Source: Oricola sp.
GTDB taxonomy: Bacteria > Pseudomonadota > Alphaproteobacteria > Rhizobiales > Rhizobiaceae
Assembly: GCF_022763245.1 (NCBI RefSeq)
Contig: NZ_JALEGV010000043.1
Location: forward strand, 124,001 to 188,000
Direction of reading: 5' to 3'
DNA length: 64,000 bases
The notes below the pieces were generated by a model. It was not told the DNA's origin. It saw only the letters and a program-made list of their open reading frames with translations, and made no database searches. The position numbers and the translations under genes were made by a program. Of this stretch, positions 36,195-44,770 are shown piece after piece. Every line of letters begins with the position of its first letter. Position 1 is the first letter of the stretch.

Positions 36195-36221
36195 TTAGCA
36201 CTCACCTCCGACGAGTGCTAG
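36195..36221 (-). promoter_or_regulatory. CIRCE operator (HrcA-binding site)
   Basis: TTAGCACTC at 36195-36203, a 9-base spacer, and GAGTGCTAG at 36213-36221 match the CIRCE consensus in all but the last base. HrcA bound here represses groES-groEL until heat shock. It lies just downstream of the -10 box of the promoter at 36229-36257. Confidence 0.96.
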
Positions 36222-36228
36222 CGGGGCG

Positions 36229-36257
36229 GACATAGTGATGCCTCCCAGCCGTGTCAA
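36229..36257 (-). promoter_or_regulatory. Sigma-70 type promoter of groES-groEL
   Basis: On the minus strand a perfect -35 TTGACA (36252-36257), a 17-base spacer and the -10 TATGTC (36229-36234) precede CIRCE. Transcription would start in or next to the CIRCE element, the usual arrangement for HrcA control. Confidence 0.8.
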
Positions 36258-36283
36258 GGCGCGCCGGGCCAATGCCGGAGAGG

Positions 36284-36667
36284 TCAGGTCGGAAAAATGC
36301 GGGTCGCGGAAATCGAGATCGGACCGAATGCGAGGCCGGTGCCGAGATCGATCCGGTAGGACACCTGCGCCTTGACGAAATCCACCCCGCCGGACGAACC
36401 GCGCTGCAGCGACAGGGTCAGCTTGTCGGGGTCGTAGGTGGTCAGCCGGGCGCGGATGATCTCCTTGATCTTGGCGTCCGTCTCGTCGTTGATCAGCGCG
36501 TAGCGCTCGGCGACCGCGATCGAATTCTCGATGTCGGCCTTGATCACCATGGTGAAACCGACGCCGAAGACGCCGACAAGCACGGCCATGAAGATGCCGC
36601 TCACGATGGCGGCCTCGACGGCCGTCGCGCCGGCGCGGCAGCGAAGGAAGGCGAGGATCATGCCCAT
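36284..36667 (-). CDS. TadE-like pseudopilin-type protein
   Basis: A 127-residue protein that starts LAFLRCRAGATAVEAAIVSG, the TadE layout of a short basic cytoplasmic end followed by a glutamate (E19) inside a hydrophobic helix. The remaining 85 residues are soluble and extracytoplasmic. Two start codons (36667 and 36661) are equally good. It is the last and shortest of six same-strand TadE/TadG-type genes between 36284 and 41220. TadE proteins are minor pseudopilins of Flp/Tad pili; here the rest of the machinery is not in the window. Confidence 0.8.
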   Translation of the reverse strand: MGMILAFLRCRAGATAVEAAIVSGIFMAVLVGVFGVGFTMVIKADIENSIAVAERYALINDETDAKIKEIIRARLTTYDPDKLTLSLQRGSSGGVDFVKAQVSYRIDLGTGLAFGPISISATRIFPT

Positions 36668-36692
36668 TGCGAATGCCGTCCCGGTCTCACGG

Positions 36693-37199
36693 TCAGTCCA
36701 CCATGACGTCGGCGGTCGTGCTCAGGTCGAACGACTTGCCGAACATGCCGGTGTAGGAGCGGGTGACGGTGATCGTGTACCAGGTCTCGTAGTCCAGGCA
36801 TTGCACGTCGTCGATGGTGTCGTAGCTCGTCGCGGTCAGGTCGTCGGCGCGGCACAGATAGGACATCGACAGCGAAAGCGTGGCGGGATTGGTCGCGACG
36901 TCGTTCTGCCCGTTGAAGGCGGCATTGCCGTCGGCATTGGCGAAGGCGACGACGCTGTCGCTGTCGATGCCGTGGCGCTCGATGCCTTCGATCGCCAGGC
37001 GCATTTTCCGCTCCACGTCATATTTCATGTAGACCGCGTTGCCGACGTCGACCATCGAGATCAGCGCCGCGGTGATGAAGGGCAGCAAGATGCCCAGTTC
37101 GATCGCGGCCGCGCCGGAGCGGTCGGACCGAAACGAGACCGAAAGGGGACCCAGCCTCCTGCGCGGGGCGGGCGGGCGATTGCGGTGCATGGGGATCAT
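36693..37199 (-). CDS. TadE family pseudopilin-type protein
   Basis: A 168-residue protein with the TadE signature RSDRSGAAAIELGILLPFIT (about 24-43), including the conserved glutamate in the helix, then a soluble domain with two cysteines (SYLCRADD, VQCLDYETWYTITV) that could form a disulfide. Its start overlaps the stop of the TadG-like gene by four bases (ATGA), so the two are translated together. The N-terminus carries about 20 basic residues before the pilin-like motif. Confidence 0.85.
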   Translation of the reverse strand: MIPMHRNRPPAPRRRLGPLSVSFRSDRSGAAAIELGILLPFITAALISMVDVGNAVYMKYDVERKMRLAIEGIERHGIDSDSVVAFANADGNAAFNGQNDVATNPATLSLSMSYLCRADDLTATSYDTIDDVQCLDYETWYTITVTRSYTGMFGKSFDLSTTADVMVD

Positions 37200-38419
37200 T
37201 CCACGATGATGACCGTCTGCGCGGTCGACAGGTCATAGGCGCCGAGTTCGTCGGAGCAGTCGGTTTCGAAACCGGTGTTGCCGGAGAGCGTGATCGTGTC
37301 GGCGACGACCCGCGTGCAGGCCGAATCCATGCCCGACGAGCCGGTGAATTCCACCGCGTCGTCCGGCATGTAGATCGCGCCGGCAAACACCGAAGAGGCG
37401 TCGCCATTGATCTTGTGCGACGCGTTGTTGGTGTCCGACCCCCAAAACAGGATGCCGGGATAGGGTTCGGCCGATCCGGCTTCGGGCGCGGTGAGATTGA
37501 TCGTCGCCCCGCCGTTGAAGTTGAGCTCCGCGCCGTTCTTCAGGACGAAGGTCACGTCCGTGCCGGTCACGATGGCGCTGGAATTGATCTTCAGGTCGGC
37601 CCCGTCGAGAATGTAGACGCCGCTGCCGAAGGTCACGGTCCCCTTGACGTCGAAATCGTGGTCGTAGCAGCCGGCGCTGACCGAGTAGGTTCCCGTCGGG
37701 TTGAAATTCGGCGGGTTGTGGCAGTGGCCGGGTGTCGCGGGTTGCGTCAGGTCCGCGAAGGGGTCGGGCGTCGGTCGCCGGTAGGTCCGGTTCTTCTGGC
37801 ACTGCGTCGTCGCATGGGCTTCGCCGTTGATGCCGCCCGACGAGATGATGCATTCCGTGGTCAAAGTGGACGAGCCGCCCATGTAGACCGAACTGGTGGA
37901 TGACGAGTTCGAGGCGACGACGCAACCCGTCAGCGACATGGTCGCCGACCCGCCGACCGTCACGGCGCCGGACGCCGTCGGATTGAGCGCCAGAACGCAG
38001 GCCTCGTCCCCCTCCATCACGGCCACGGTCCGTGCCCGGATGACGACCGCTCCGTCCCAGATCGCCTGGGCGAAATATTTGTCCGGACTGTAGGAGATCT
38101 CCGCCGTGATCTGATCGGAGGCGGCGTCGGGATAGGTGAGGTTCAGCGCGAGCGACGCGTCCGGATAACCGTCGGCGACGAGCTTGGCGCGCAGGATCGT
38201 CGCGATCTGCGCTTCGGTCTTGCCGCGATTGTAGAGCTGTCCGGCCGACAGAACGGTCGCGTCCGCGACGAAACTGAGTTTCGTCTTCTCGACCAGCCAG
38301 TCCCCGGCCTCAGTGCCGAAGGCGATGCCGCCGATGAGGATCGGAAGCGCAAGCGCCCCGATGACCGCGACGTGACCGCGATCGTCACGAACGAAATGTC
38401 TCAGCAGTCCCAATCCCAT
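37196..38419 (-). CDS. TadG-like surface protein with a beta-helix-like middle
   Basis: A 407-residue protein. The N-terminal RDDRGHVAVIGALALPILIG (about 10-29) is the Tad-like Flp-assembly helix with the region DWLVEKTKLSFVADATVLSA after it. Residues about 150-400 are rich in Gly, Ser, Thr and Asn with repeated short strands (TVTFGSGVYILDGADLKINS, TFVLKNGAELNFNGGATINL), which fits a right-handed beta-helix or adhesin-like fold, and seven or eight cysteines occur in the outer part. The ATG at 38419 is preferred over the longer frame because it starts the basic end before the helix. It is coupled to the next TadE gene by a four-base overlap. Confidence 0.8.
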   Translation of the reverse strand: MGLGLLRHFVRDDRGHVAVIGALALPILIGGIAFGTEAGDWLVEKTKLSFVADATVLSAGQLYNRGKTEAQIATILRAKLVADGYPDASLALNLTYPDAASDQITAEISYSPDKYFAQAIWDGAVVIRARTVAVMEGDEACVLALNPTASGAVTVGGSATMSLTGCVVASNSSSTSSVYMGGSSTLTTECIISSGGINGEAHATTQCQKNRTYRRPTPDPFADLTQPATPGHCHNPPNFNPTGTYSVSAGCYDHDFDVKGTVTFGSGVYILDGADLKINSSAIVTGTDVTFVLKNGAELNFNGGATINLTAPEAGSAEPYPGILFWGSDTNNASHKINGDASSVFAGAIYMPDDAVEFTGSSGMDSACTRVVADTITLSGNTGFETDCSDELGAYDLSTAQTVIIVE

Positions 38420-38557
38420 GCGCTCCGCTGTGGCGATGCTCCCCTTGTGACCTAGGGTAAGACGCGGGTGCTTATCGTCCCGTTCATGCGGATCGCACAG
38501 TTTGAGCATGCGCGGTTACGCATGATTAACGATTGCTTGCGGCAGCCCGCGGGCGGG

Positions 38558-40048
38558 CTATTTGATGATGCGCAGCTTGGACAGTTCCGCGCCGATGACG
38601 CCGAAAATGTTCTCCAGTTCGGTCTTGCTCGGCGCATGGTAGTATTTGCCCGGATCGGACGCGCAATCCTGGAAGATCTGCTTGGTACTGGAACTCGGGC
38701 TGGAGCCGAACGTCACCGTGTAGATGATGATGTCCTGGTTCTTGGCGTTCGTGCAAAGCGACTTCAGCCGGTTGTCGACGATGCCCTTGGCGGTGTTCGT
38801 GTTGCTGGTGTTGAAGATCGCGTTGGCCTGGCTCTCGCCGAGCCGGCCGTAGCCGGTGTAGTCGGACTTGCCGGGATGCGCCGAGTTGGGGCCGGCATTG
38901 CCCGGCAGGTCGTAGAAGACGTTGTCGCCGTCGGTCATCATCATGATCGCCTTACGCCACCGCGGGCTGTCCCACAGTGTCGCGCCGGTCTTGGGGTCGA
39001 TCTCGGTGCTTTCGTCGAAAGGAAGGCCGGGCGACAGGGTCCGGATGCCCCAGGCCATGCCGATGTCGCCGAGCGTGCCGCCGCGGTTCCACGCCGTCAG
39101 GGCGTCGACGGCCGCGTCGACGGCAGCGTAGGACTTGGTCAGCGGCAGGATTGGCGTCGGGCAGCCGATATTCGGCCCGGTGATCGCGTTGGAATCGTAG
39201 GCTCCGCCCGGCGCGATCGTTGAGGGATTGTCGAGATCGTAGTCGTTGTCGACGGACGGCTCCCAGAAGAAGGGACGCCATTTGGCCACGTCCGGTCCGG
39301 TGTCGGCGATGGAGTCCGCGCCGTCGCGCTCCATCACGCAGCCCTTCCACCGGTCCTTGTGGTCCGACCGCAAGCCGTAGCTGTGCGGGCCGACGAGGCT
39401 GTCGGCGACGGAGCCGGGATTGACGGTCGCCGCATAGGGCACGATCGACATGCGCAGGTCCTTCGGTTCCGGGTCGTCGTCGAACAGGGCGTCCACGAGA
39501 ATGTCGGAAGCGCTGCGCAGGGCCGAGATCTTCGACGGGCTGCCGCTCCACATCGACCCCGTATTGTCGAGCACCAGGCTCACCAGCAGGCCGCCGCCCG
39601 CGCGCTTGACCGTCGTGGAGACCGAGACCTTCACCTCGCTGACCTGCAGGATCGACATGAACAGCGTCTGCATCGTTGCCGTCCCGCTCACTTTCACGGT
39701 GTCGCCGCTGACCACGGTCGAGACCGAATCGAGCGAGGCGTCCGCCAGCGAGAAATTCTTGGCGACGAAGGTGTCGCCCAGCGAGTCGAGCGTCGCCTGG
39801 TCCTCGTAGACCGTGCCGAGCGCCAGCGCGGCCGCGTCCACGGCCGCCTGCAGGTGATAGCGCGTCAGGAGGAAGCGCGAGCCGTCGATGGAAAGCCCGA
39901 CGGAGGCGAGAAGCGGGATCAGAAGCAGCGCGAAATTGACCGCCATCGCGCCCCGGCGGTTGTCGCGCCATGCGCCCATACGGGCCGCGACCGTTGCGAA
40001 GGCGCCGGTGAATTTCTGCGTGATGGATGTCGTCTTTCGGTTGCTCAT
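38558..40048 (-). CDS. TadG family protein with von Willebrand factor A domain
   Basis: A 496-residue protein. The Tad-like N-terminal helix is RRGAMAVNFALLLIPLLASV (about 31-50), then LTRYHLQAAVDAAALALGTV. A von Willebrand A domain begins at about residue 155 with VSLVLDNTGSM, a metal-site motif of the D-x-T-x-S form, and continues with AIMMMTDGDNVFYDL near 380. Two long insertions with cysteines lie inside it. TadG proteins sit in the outer envelope and are thought to tether or assemble Tad pili. The start at 40048 follows the pilin-like TadE gene by 25 bases. The open frame upstream is longer only by chance. Confidence 0.88.
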   Translation of the reverse strand: MSNRKTTSITQKFTGAFATVAARMGAWRDNRRGAMAVNFALLLIPLLASVGLSIDGSRFLLTRYHLQAAVDAAALALGTVYEDQATLDSLGDTFVAKNFSLADASLDSVSTVVSGDTVKVSGTATMQTLFMSILQVSEVKVSVSTTVKRAGGGLLVSLVLDNTGSMWSGSPSKISALRSASDILVDALFDDDPEPKDLRMSIVPYAATVNPGSVADSLVGPHSYGLRSDHKDRWKGCVMERDGADSIADTGPDVAKWRPFFWEPSVDNDYDLDNPSTIAPGGAYDSNAITGPNIGCPTPILPLTKSYAAVDAAVDALTAWNRGGTLGDIGMAWGIRTLSPGLPFDESTEIDPKTGATLWDSPRWRKAIMMMTDGDNVFYDLPGNAGPNSAHPGKSDYTGYGRLGESQANAIFNTSNTNTAKGIVDNRLKSLCTNAKNQDIIIYTVTFGSSPSSSTKQIFQDCASDPGKYYHAPSKTELENIFGVIGAELSKLRIIK

Positions 40049-40073
40049 GGCAATCGCTTCGGATTGGTGCGGT

Positions 40074-40679
40074 TCATTCGCTCGGGATGTAGTCCCAGTT
40101 CTGGTCGTATTCGGAGATCGCGCCGTCCATCGCGATCGCGCGTGTCTCGCGCGGCCGGAACCAGGCCACCGACGAGATCGAGCGGCTTGTCGAGGTCCAG
40201 ACGAAGTTGAACGGGCTGGTGTAATCCATCCTGGCCGCGAACCGCAGCACAGTGTCGGCCGGAAGGCCCATGCCGGCCGCGCCGGCGGTGTCGGGCGACA
40301 GCGCGGATCCGCCCGCCGAGCGCGTCCACAAGAGCACCGGCGTGTTGTCGGCCTTGAAGCCGACGCTGGAGACGTTGATCTGCAGCGAACGGTTCGCGTC
40401 GAAGCCGATGACCATCTGGTCGGCCGCCGACAGGATGCTGGAAATCGACGCGCTGGTGAGCTTAGGTTCGCGGGAGAGGAGATCGCCGGCCTGATGCACG
40501 TAGCGCAGGAACTGGTCCTCGGTCGCGTGCTCGACATAGACCTCGGCAACGCCGAGCGCGAGCACCAGCATGATCGGCGAGAACAGGATGAATTCCATCG
40601 CCGCCACGCCCTGCCGGTCGGCGAGGAGGCGGCGACCCGCGGCAACGATCCGGACTATGGAGGGGGCGTGCGTCCTCAT
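40074..40679 (-). CDS. TadE/TadF-like pseudopilin-type protein
   Basis: A 201-residue protein with LADRQGVAAMEFILFSPIML (about 19-38), the TadE helix with its conserved glutamate, and a soluble domain of about 150 residues ending EYDQNWDYIPSE. No cysteines are visible in the mature part. It starts one base after the stop of the upstream TadE gene and is 25 bases before the TadG gene, so the three are one translation block. Confidence 0.85.
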   Translation of the reverse strand: MRTHAPSIVRIVAAGRRLLADRQGVAAMEFILFSPIMLVLALGVAEVYVEHATEDQFLRYVHQAGDLLSREPKLTSASISSILSAADQMVIGFDANRSLQINVSSVGFKADNTPVLLWTRSAGGSALSPDTAGAAGMGLPADTVLRFAARMDYTSPFNFVWTSTSRSISSVAWFRPRETRAIAMDGAISEYDQNWDYIPSE

Positions 40680-40680
40680 C

Positions 40681-41220
40681 TCAAAACGGCTCGTTCTTGA
40701 AGATGGAAAACCCGACCACGATCACCGGCTTGCCCGTCGGCTGCAGGATGTCGGCGAGGAATGGCGTGACGAAATTGTGGGTCGCGGCGGCCCGCATGGC
40801 GGTGATCTTCGCCGATCCGCCGGGCTGGAACACGAAATTGGTCGGCTTGCCCGCCGAATCGAACCGGGCCTTTGGAAAGGACACCGCCGCGATCGTGTCG
40901 AAGTTGCGCACATCGATATAGACGTCGGAGCAGTCGAAGATCAGCGCGGCGTCGTCGCAGACGCCGGCGTCGAAACTGGCCTTGGGGTACTGGCTCTTCT
41001 GGATCGCGCCGGTCTGCAGGCCGCGGCCGGCCTGGTGCAGCACGAATTTCAGGTGGCTCTGCTTGTAGTAGAAGATCGACGTTTCGACGATCGCGAAGAC
41101 GAGCAGCAGGAAAACCGGCATGATCAGGCCGAATTCCAGCGCGGTGGCGCCGGACGCACAAGCGCGATACCCGCTCGCGTTACGGCGAGCGACCCCAGAC
41201 AGGCCTGGACGGCGTGTCAT
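40681..41220 (-). CDS. TadE family pseudopilin-type protein
   Basis: First gene of the Tad-like cluster, 179 residues from the ATG at 41220. It has ACASGATALEFGLIMPVFLL (about 20-39), the TadE helix with the conserved glutamate, then FAIVETSIFYYKQSHLKFVL. The soluble part holds two cysteines (AGVCDDAALIFDCSDVYIDV), likely a disulfide. An upstream ATG at 41241 is possible. The gene is divergent from the HAD phosphatase gene at 41439, and the 218-base gap should hold the cluster promoter. Confidence 0.85.
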   Translation of the reverse strand: MTRRPGLSGVARRNASGYRACASGATALEFGLIMPVFLLLVFAIVETSIFYYKQSHLKFVLHQAGRGLQTGAIQKSQYPKASFDAGVCDDAALIFDCSDVYIDVRNFDTIAAVSFPKARFDSAGKPTNFVFQPGGSAKITAMRAAATHNFVTPFLADILQPTGKPVIVVGFSIFKNEPF

Positions 41221-41438
41221 GCTGCAAACCCCAAATTGCATTTTCGGACCAGGAACGAATTCTAACAACCGCTGATTTGCACCCGGTTCACGCATTCGCG
41301 CGTATTTTTGCCGGCCGGTTTACCGATCCTTAGCGATGTGACGGCGGGCCATGAGCGTCAGCGTTGCGCGGCACGACTTTTCTTTGTCGCCGAAACCTTC
41401 TAGGACCGGCCGGCCGCGATGCAATCGGGAACGCTTAC

Positions 41439-42293
41439 TTGGCCATTCGAGAGATAAACGCGCTGGCGGACATCGCCGCCGACTACGATGCGATCTTCTG
41501 CGACGTCTGGGGCGTGCTCCACAACGGCGTCCGCTCCTGGACGCCCGCATGGAAGGCGCTCGCCCGCGAGCGCGAGGCCGGCCGCGCGGTCGTGCTGATC
41601 ACCAATGCGCCGCGCCCGAAAGGGCCGGTTTGCGAACAGCTTGCGCTGCTCGGCGTGCCTGACGAGGCCTTTGACGATGTTGTCACCTCCGGCGACGTCA
41701 CCCGCGCGCTGATCAGCCAGAACGCGCGCATGATCTTCCACATCGGCCCGGACCGCGACATGTCGCTCTATGACGGCATCGACGTAGAAATGGCCGAGGA
41801 GCGCGAGGCCTCCGCCGTCGTCTGCACCGGCCTCTTCGACGACGACACCGAATCGCCGGCCGACTATCACGAGATACTGCGCCGCCTGCGCGCCCGCGAC
41901 CTGCCCTTCATCTGCGCCAATCCCGACATAGTCGTCGAGCGCGGCGACAGGCTGGTCTACTGCGCCGGCGCGCTCGCCAAGGATTATGGCCAGCTCGGCG
42001 GCCGCACGCTGATCGCCGGCAAGCCGCACGCGCCGATCTATCGCGAGGCGATGGCCCGCGCGGCATCCGTGCTCGGCCGCGAGCCCGACAGTTCCAGGGT
42101 GCTGGCGATCGGCGACGGCATGACCACCGACGTCAAGGGCGCGATGGATTTCGGCCTTGATCTCCTGTTCATTTCCGACGGCATCCATTCGCGGGAATAC
42201 GGCGAGCCGGGCAAGCCCGATCCGCAGCGGCTGGCCGACCACCTCGACGGTTTCGGCGCCCATCCCGTCGCCACGATGACGAAACTGCGCTGA
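41439..42293 (+). CDS. HAD family hydrolase, class IIA (TIGR01459-like)
   Basis: A 284-residue phosphatase of the haloacid dehalogenase superfamily. Motif I is FCDVWGVLHNG (about 19-29) with the nucleophilic Asp, motif II is VLITNAPRPKGPV (about 51-63), and the C-terminal motif is AGKPHAPIYREAM and IGDGMTTDVKGAMD (about 194-206 and 226-239). This is the NagD-like group whose alphaproteobacterial members are annotated as TIGR01459. The TTG at 41439, preceded by CGGGAACGCTTAC, gives the family N-terminus MAIREINALADIAADYD; an ATG at 41364 is also open. It is 11 bases before ribF, so a role in flavin or cofactor phosphate removal is possible. Confidence 0.87.
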   Translation: MAIREINALADIAADYDAIFCDVWGVLHNGVRSWTPAWKALAREREAGRAVVLITNAPRPKGPVCEQLALLGVPDEAFDDVVTSGDVTRALISQNARMIFHIGPDRDMSLYDGIDVEMAEEREASAVVCTGLFDDDTESPADYHEILRRLRARDLPFICANPDIVVERGDRLVYCAGALAKDYGQLGGRTLIAGKPHAPIYREAMARAASVLGREPDSSRVLAIGDGMTTDVKGAMDFGLDLLFISDGIHSREYGEPGKPDPQRLADHLDGFGAHPVATMTKLR

Positions 42294-42303
42294 GCGAAGC
42301 ACG

Positions 42304-43296
42304 ATGGAGCAATTCAGGTTCCAGTCGCTGGAGCAACTTCCCGAAACGCTGCGCGGAGCGGTCGTCGCCATCGGCAATTTCGACGGCGTCCATCGCGGTC
42401 ACCAGGCGGTGCTGAACACGGCGCTCGGCTACGCCCGCGACCATGACTGCCCGGCGATGGTGCTGACGTTTGAGCCGCATCCGCGCCAGCTGTTCCGTCC
42501 CGACGTACCGCTGTTCCGCATCACGCCCGCCGCGATGAAGGCCGACATCCTGCGCTCGATGGGCTTCGACGGCGTCATCGAGATGCCGTTTACCCGCGAT
42601 TTTGCGCAGCTGACGGCCGATGAGTTCGTCGACCGCGTGCTGGTCGGCGGGCTTGCCGCCCGGCAGGTGGTCACCGGCTTCGACTTTCATTTCGGCAAGA
42701 ACCGCCAGGGCGGCCCGGCCTTCCTGATGGAGGCGGGCGAGACGCGCGGCTTCCATGTCACGCTGGTCGACGCCTTCCGCGACGCGGATGCCGAGGTCGT
42801 CTCCTCGAGCCGCGTGCGCGCAAGGCTGCATGACGGCGATCTCGCCGGCGCCAACGTCCTTCTGGGATATCGCTATCGCGTCGAGGCCGAGGTCGTGCGC
42901 GGCAAGCAGCTCGGCCGCACGCTCGGCTTTCCCACCGCCAACATGGCGCTGGCCGACGACGCCGTCCTGCGCCACGGCATCTACGCGGTCCGCTTCATCC
43001 GCGCCGACGGGTCGATCCATGACGGGGTCGCCAGCTTCGGCCGCCGCCCCACCGTCGACGAAGACGGCGCGGCGCTTCTGGAAACCTATGTCTTCGGCCT
43101 CGACGAGGAAATCTACGGAGAGACCTGCACGGTCGCGATCTGCGCCTTCCTGCGCGGCGAGGAGAAATTCGAGAGCCTGGACGCCCTGACCGCTCAGATG
43201 AAGGCCGACGAGGCCGAGGCCCGCGCCATCCTCGCCGATCTCGAGCCGATCGGCGCGCTCGACGCCGCGCTGATCTTCGGCGCCAGGGACGGCTGA
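42304..43296 (+). CDS. ribF: Bifunctional riboflavin kinase / FAD synthetase
   Basis: Makes FMN from riboflavin and then FAD from FMN. The 330-residue protein has the FAD-synthetase nucleotidyl domain AIGNFDGVHRGHQAVL (23-38) with the H-x-G-H motif, then the kinase domain with GRTLGFPTANM (about 205-215) and GIYAVRFI near 224-231. Length and both domains are complete. It follows the HAD phosphatase gene by 11 bases and precedes the SDR genes by 3, so these four are likely co-transcribed. Confidence 0.96.
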   Translation: MEQFRFQSLEQLPETLRGAVVAIGNFDGVHRGHQAVLNTALGYARDHDCPAMVLTFEPHPRQLFRPDVPLFRITPAAMKADILRSMGFDGVIEMPFTRDFAQLTADEFVDRVLVGGLAARQVVTGFDFHFGKNRQGGPAFLMEAGETRGFHVTLVDAFRDADAEVVSSSRVRARLHDGDLAGANVLLGYRYRVEAEVVRGKQLGRTLGFPTANMALADDAVLRHGIYAVRFIRADGSIHDGVASFGRRPTVDEDGAALLETYVFGLDEEIYGETCTVAICAFLRGEEKFESLDALTAQMKADEAEARAILADLEPIGALDAALIFGARDG

Positions 43297-43298
43297 GC

Positions 43299-44015
43299 GT
43301 GGCGCGCCGCAAGATCCTCGTGACCGGCGGAACCGACGGCATCGGGCTGGAACTCGTGCGCCGTCTGGCCGACCGCCACGACGTGATCGCCACCGGGCGC
43401 CGCCCGCGTGGCCAGGTGGCGGCGTCGCTGCCGGAAGACGTCATCTACCTGCAGGCCGATCAGTCGGCGCCCGAGGAGGCGGCCCAGGCGATCGTGCGCG
43501 GGCTGTTGGAACACAATCAGTCGCGGCTCGACCACGCCATCCTGAACGCCGGAACCGGATATGCGGTCGCGCCGCAGACCGAGACCGCCGAGGCGATCCG
43601 GCGCACGCTCGACGTCAATGTCGTTTCCGCGATCGCACTGGCGCACGCCCTGTTCCCCTTCCTGGAGCGCGCCGAAGGCCAGCTCACCTTCATCGGATCG
43701 GTGGCCGCGCGACGCGGGTCGTCGCGTTTTTCAAGCTACGCCGCGTCCAAGGCGGCGCTCGACGGGCTCGCCCGCGCCCTCGGCGCGGAATGGCGCGGCA
43801 CGGTGCGCGTGCAGGTCCTGCATCCGGGACCGACCAGGACCGCCATCCACGCCAAGGCGGGACTTGAACTGGGCTGGATTGAACGCTTCTTCCTGCCGCC
43901 CGAAACGATGGCCGCGATGCTGGAGACGGCAATCCAGCGCGGGCGCTCGCCGGAAACGCTGTCGCTGCGCCGCTACCTGGCCGGCGGGTCGATGTTCGGG
44001 AGCCGGATCCAGTGA
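43299..44015 (+). CDS. Short-chain dehydrogenase/reductase
   Basis: A 238-residue SDR. The cofactor motif is VTGGTDGIGLELVRRLA (7-23) and the catalytic pair is in FSSYAASKAALDGLARALG (about 145-163, Tyr and Lys of Y-x3-K); the active serine is in IGSVAARRG. The start is a GTG. NADPH preference is suggested by the following RHDVIATGRRPRG (basic residues). The substrate is unknown. The last bases overlap the start of the next SDR gene (GTGA), so the two similar enzymes are translated as a pair. Confidence 0.9.
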   Translation: MARRKILVTGGTDGIGLELVRRLADRHDVIATGRRPRGQVAASLPEDVIYLQADQSAPEEAAQAIVRGLLEHNQSRLDHAILNAGTGYAVAPQTETAEAIRRTLDVNVVSAIALAHALFPFLERAEGQLTFIGSVAARRGSSRFSSYAASKAALDGLARALGAEWRGTVRVQVLHPGPTRTAIHAKAGLELGWIERFFLPPETMAAMLETAIQRGRSPETLSLRRYLAGGSMFGSRIQ

Positions 44016-44770
44016 CGCGGGCGAAACGCGCGCTCGTCACCGGCGGGCATGCCGGCCTCGGCGAGGCGTTCTGCCGCGCGCTGACGGCTGCCGGCTACGA
44101 GGTCACGGCGCTCGACCGCTCCGCCCCCGACAGCGCGGTGCCGTGGACACCGCTCATCTGCGATCTTGCGGACCGCTCGCAGCGCGATGCGGCGATCGTC
44201 AATTTGTGCGCCGGCGCGCCCTTCGATCTCGTCATCCTGAATGCCGGGGTCTCGGCGACCGGCCGTTTCGAGGCGATCCCGATGGAGGCGCATCGCCGGG
44301 TGATCGCGGTCAATCTGGAGGCGCCGATGGTGCTGTGCTCGGCGCTAGCGGCGCGCGGCGCGCTCGCCAAGGGCGGCAATCTCGTCTTCATATCCTCGCT
44401 GTCGCACTGGACGGGCTATCCCGGCGCGGCCAGCTACGCCGCCTCCAAGGACGCGATCGCGATCTATGCGCGCTCGATCCGCAAACCCTTCCGCCGCGCC
44501 CTCGGCGTCACCGTCTCCTGCGCCTTTCCCGGCCCGATGCGCACCGCCCATGCCGAGCGCCACGCGCCGGAAGGCGCCAAAGCCGGTCGCCGCATGCCGC
44601 CCGAAGAGGCGGCAAGGCGCATCATCGCCGGTATGACCGCGGGCAAGTCGGTCATCGTGCCGGGCCTGCGCGCCAAGCTGGTCGCGGCCTACGCCCGGCT
44701 TTTCCCGCAACGCGCGACCCGCGCCATGCGCAAGCGGATATTCGACCGGCTCGACGGCGAGGTTTGGTGA
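44012..44770 (+). CDS. Short-chain dehydrogenase/reductase
   Basis: A 252-residue SDR starting at a GTG that overlaps the stop of the preceding SDR. The cofactor motif is VTGGHAGLGEAFCRALT (9-25), the active serine is in FISSLSHWTG and the catalytic Tyr and Lys are in ASYAASKDAIAIYARSI (about 146-162). The GHAG-type loop differs from the GTDG of its neighbour. It ends next to the convergent RES toxin gene. Substrate unknown; the two SDRs may form a heteromer or act in sequence. Confidence 0.9.
   Translation: MTRAKRALVTGGHAGLGEAFCRALTAAGYEVTALDRSAPDSAVPWTPLICDLADRSQRDAAIVNLCAGAPFDLVILNAGVSATGRFEAIPMEAHRRVIAVNLEAPMVLCSALAARGALAKGGNLVFISSLSHWTGYPGAASYAASKDAIAIYARSIRKPFRRALGVTVSCAFPGPMRTAHAERHAPEGAKAGRRMPPEEAARRIIAGMTAGKSVIVPGLRAKLVAAYARLFPQRATRAMRKRIFDRLDGEVW

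Noticed and set aside
38549..38565. AGCCCGC/GCGGGCT palindrome at the end of the TadG gene
   Set aside because: The loop would be too short for a hairpin with the full stem and no T-run follows; it is probably codon-driven.
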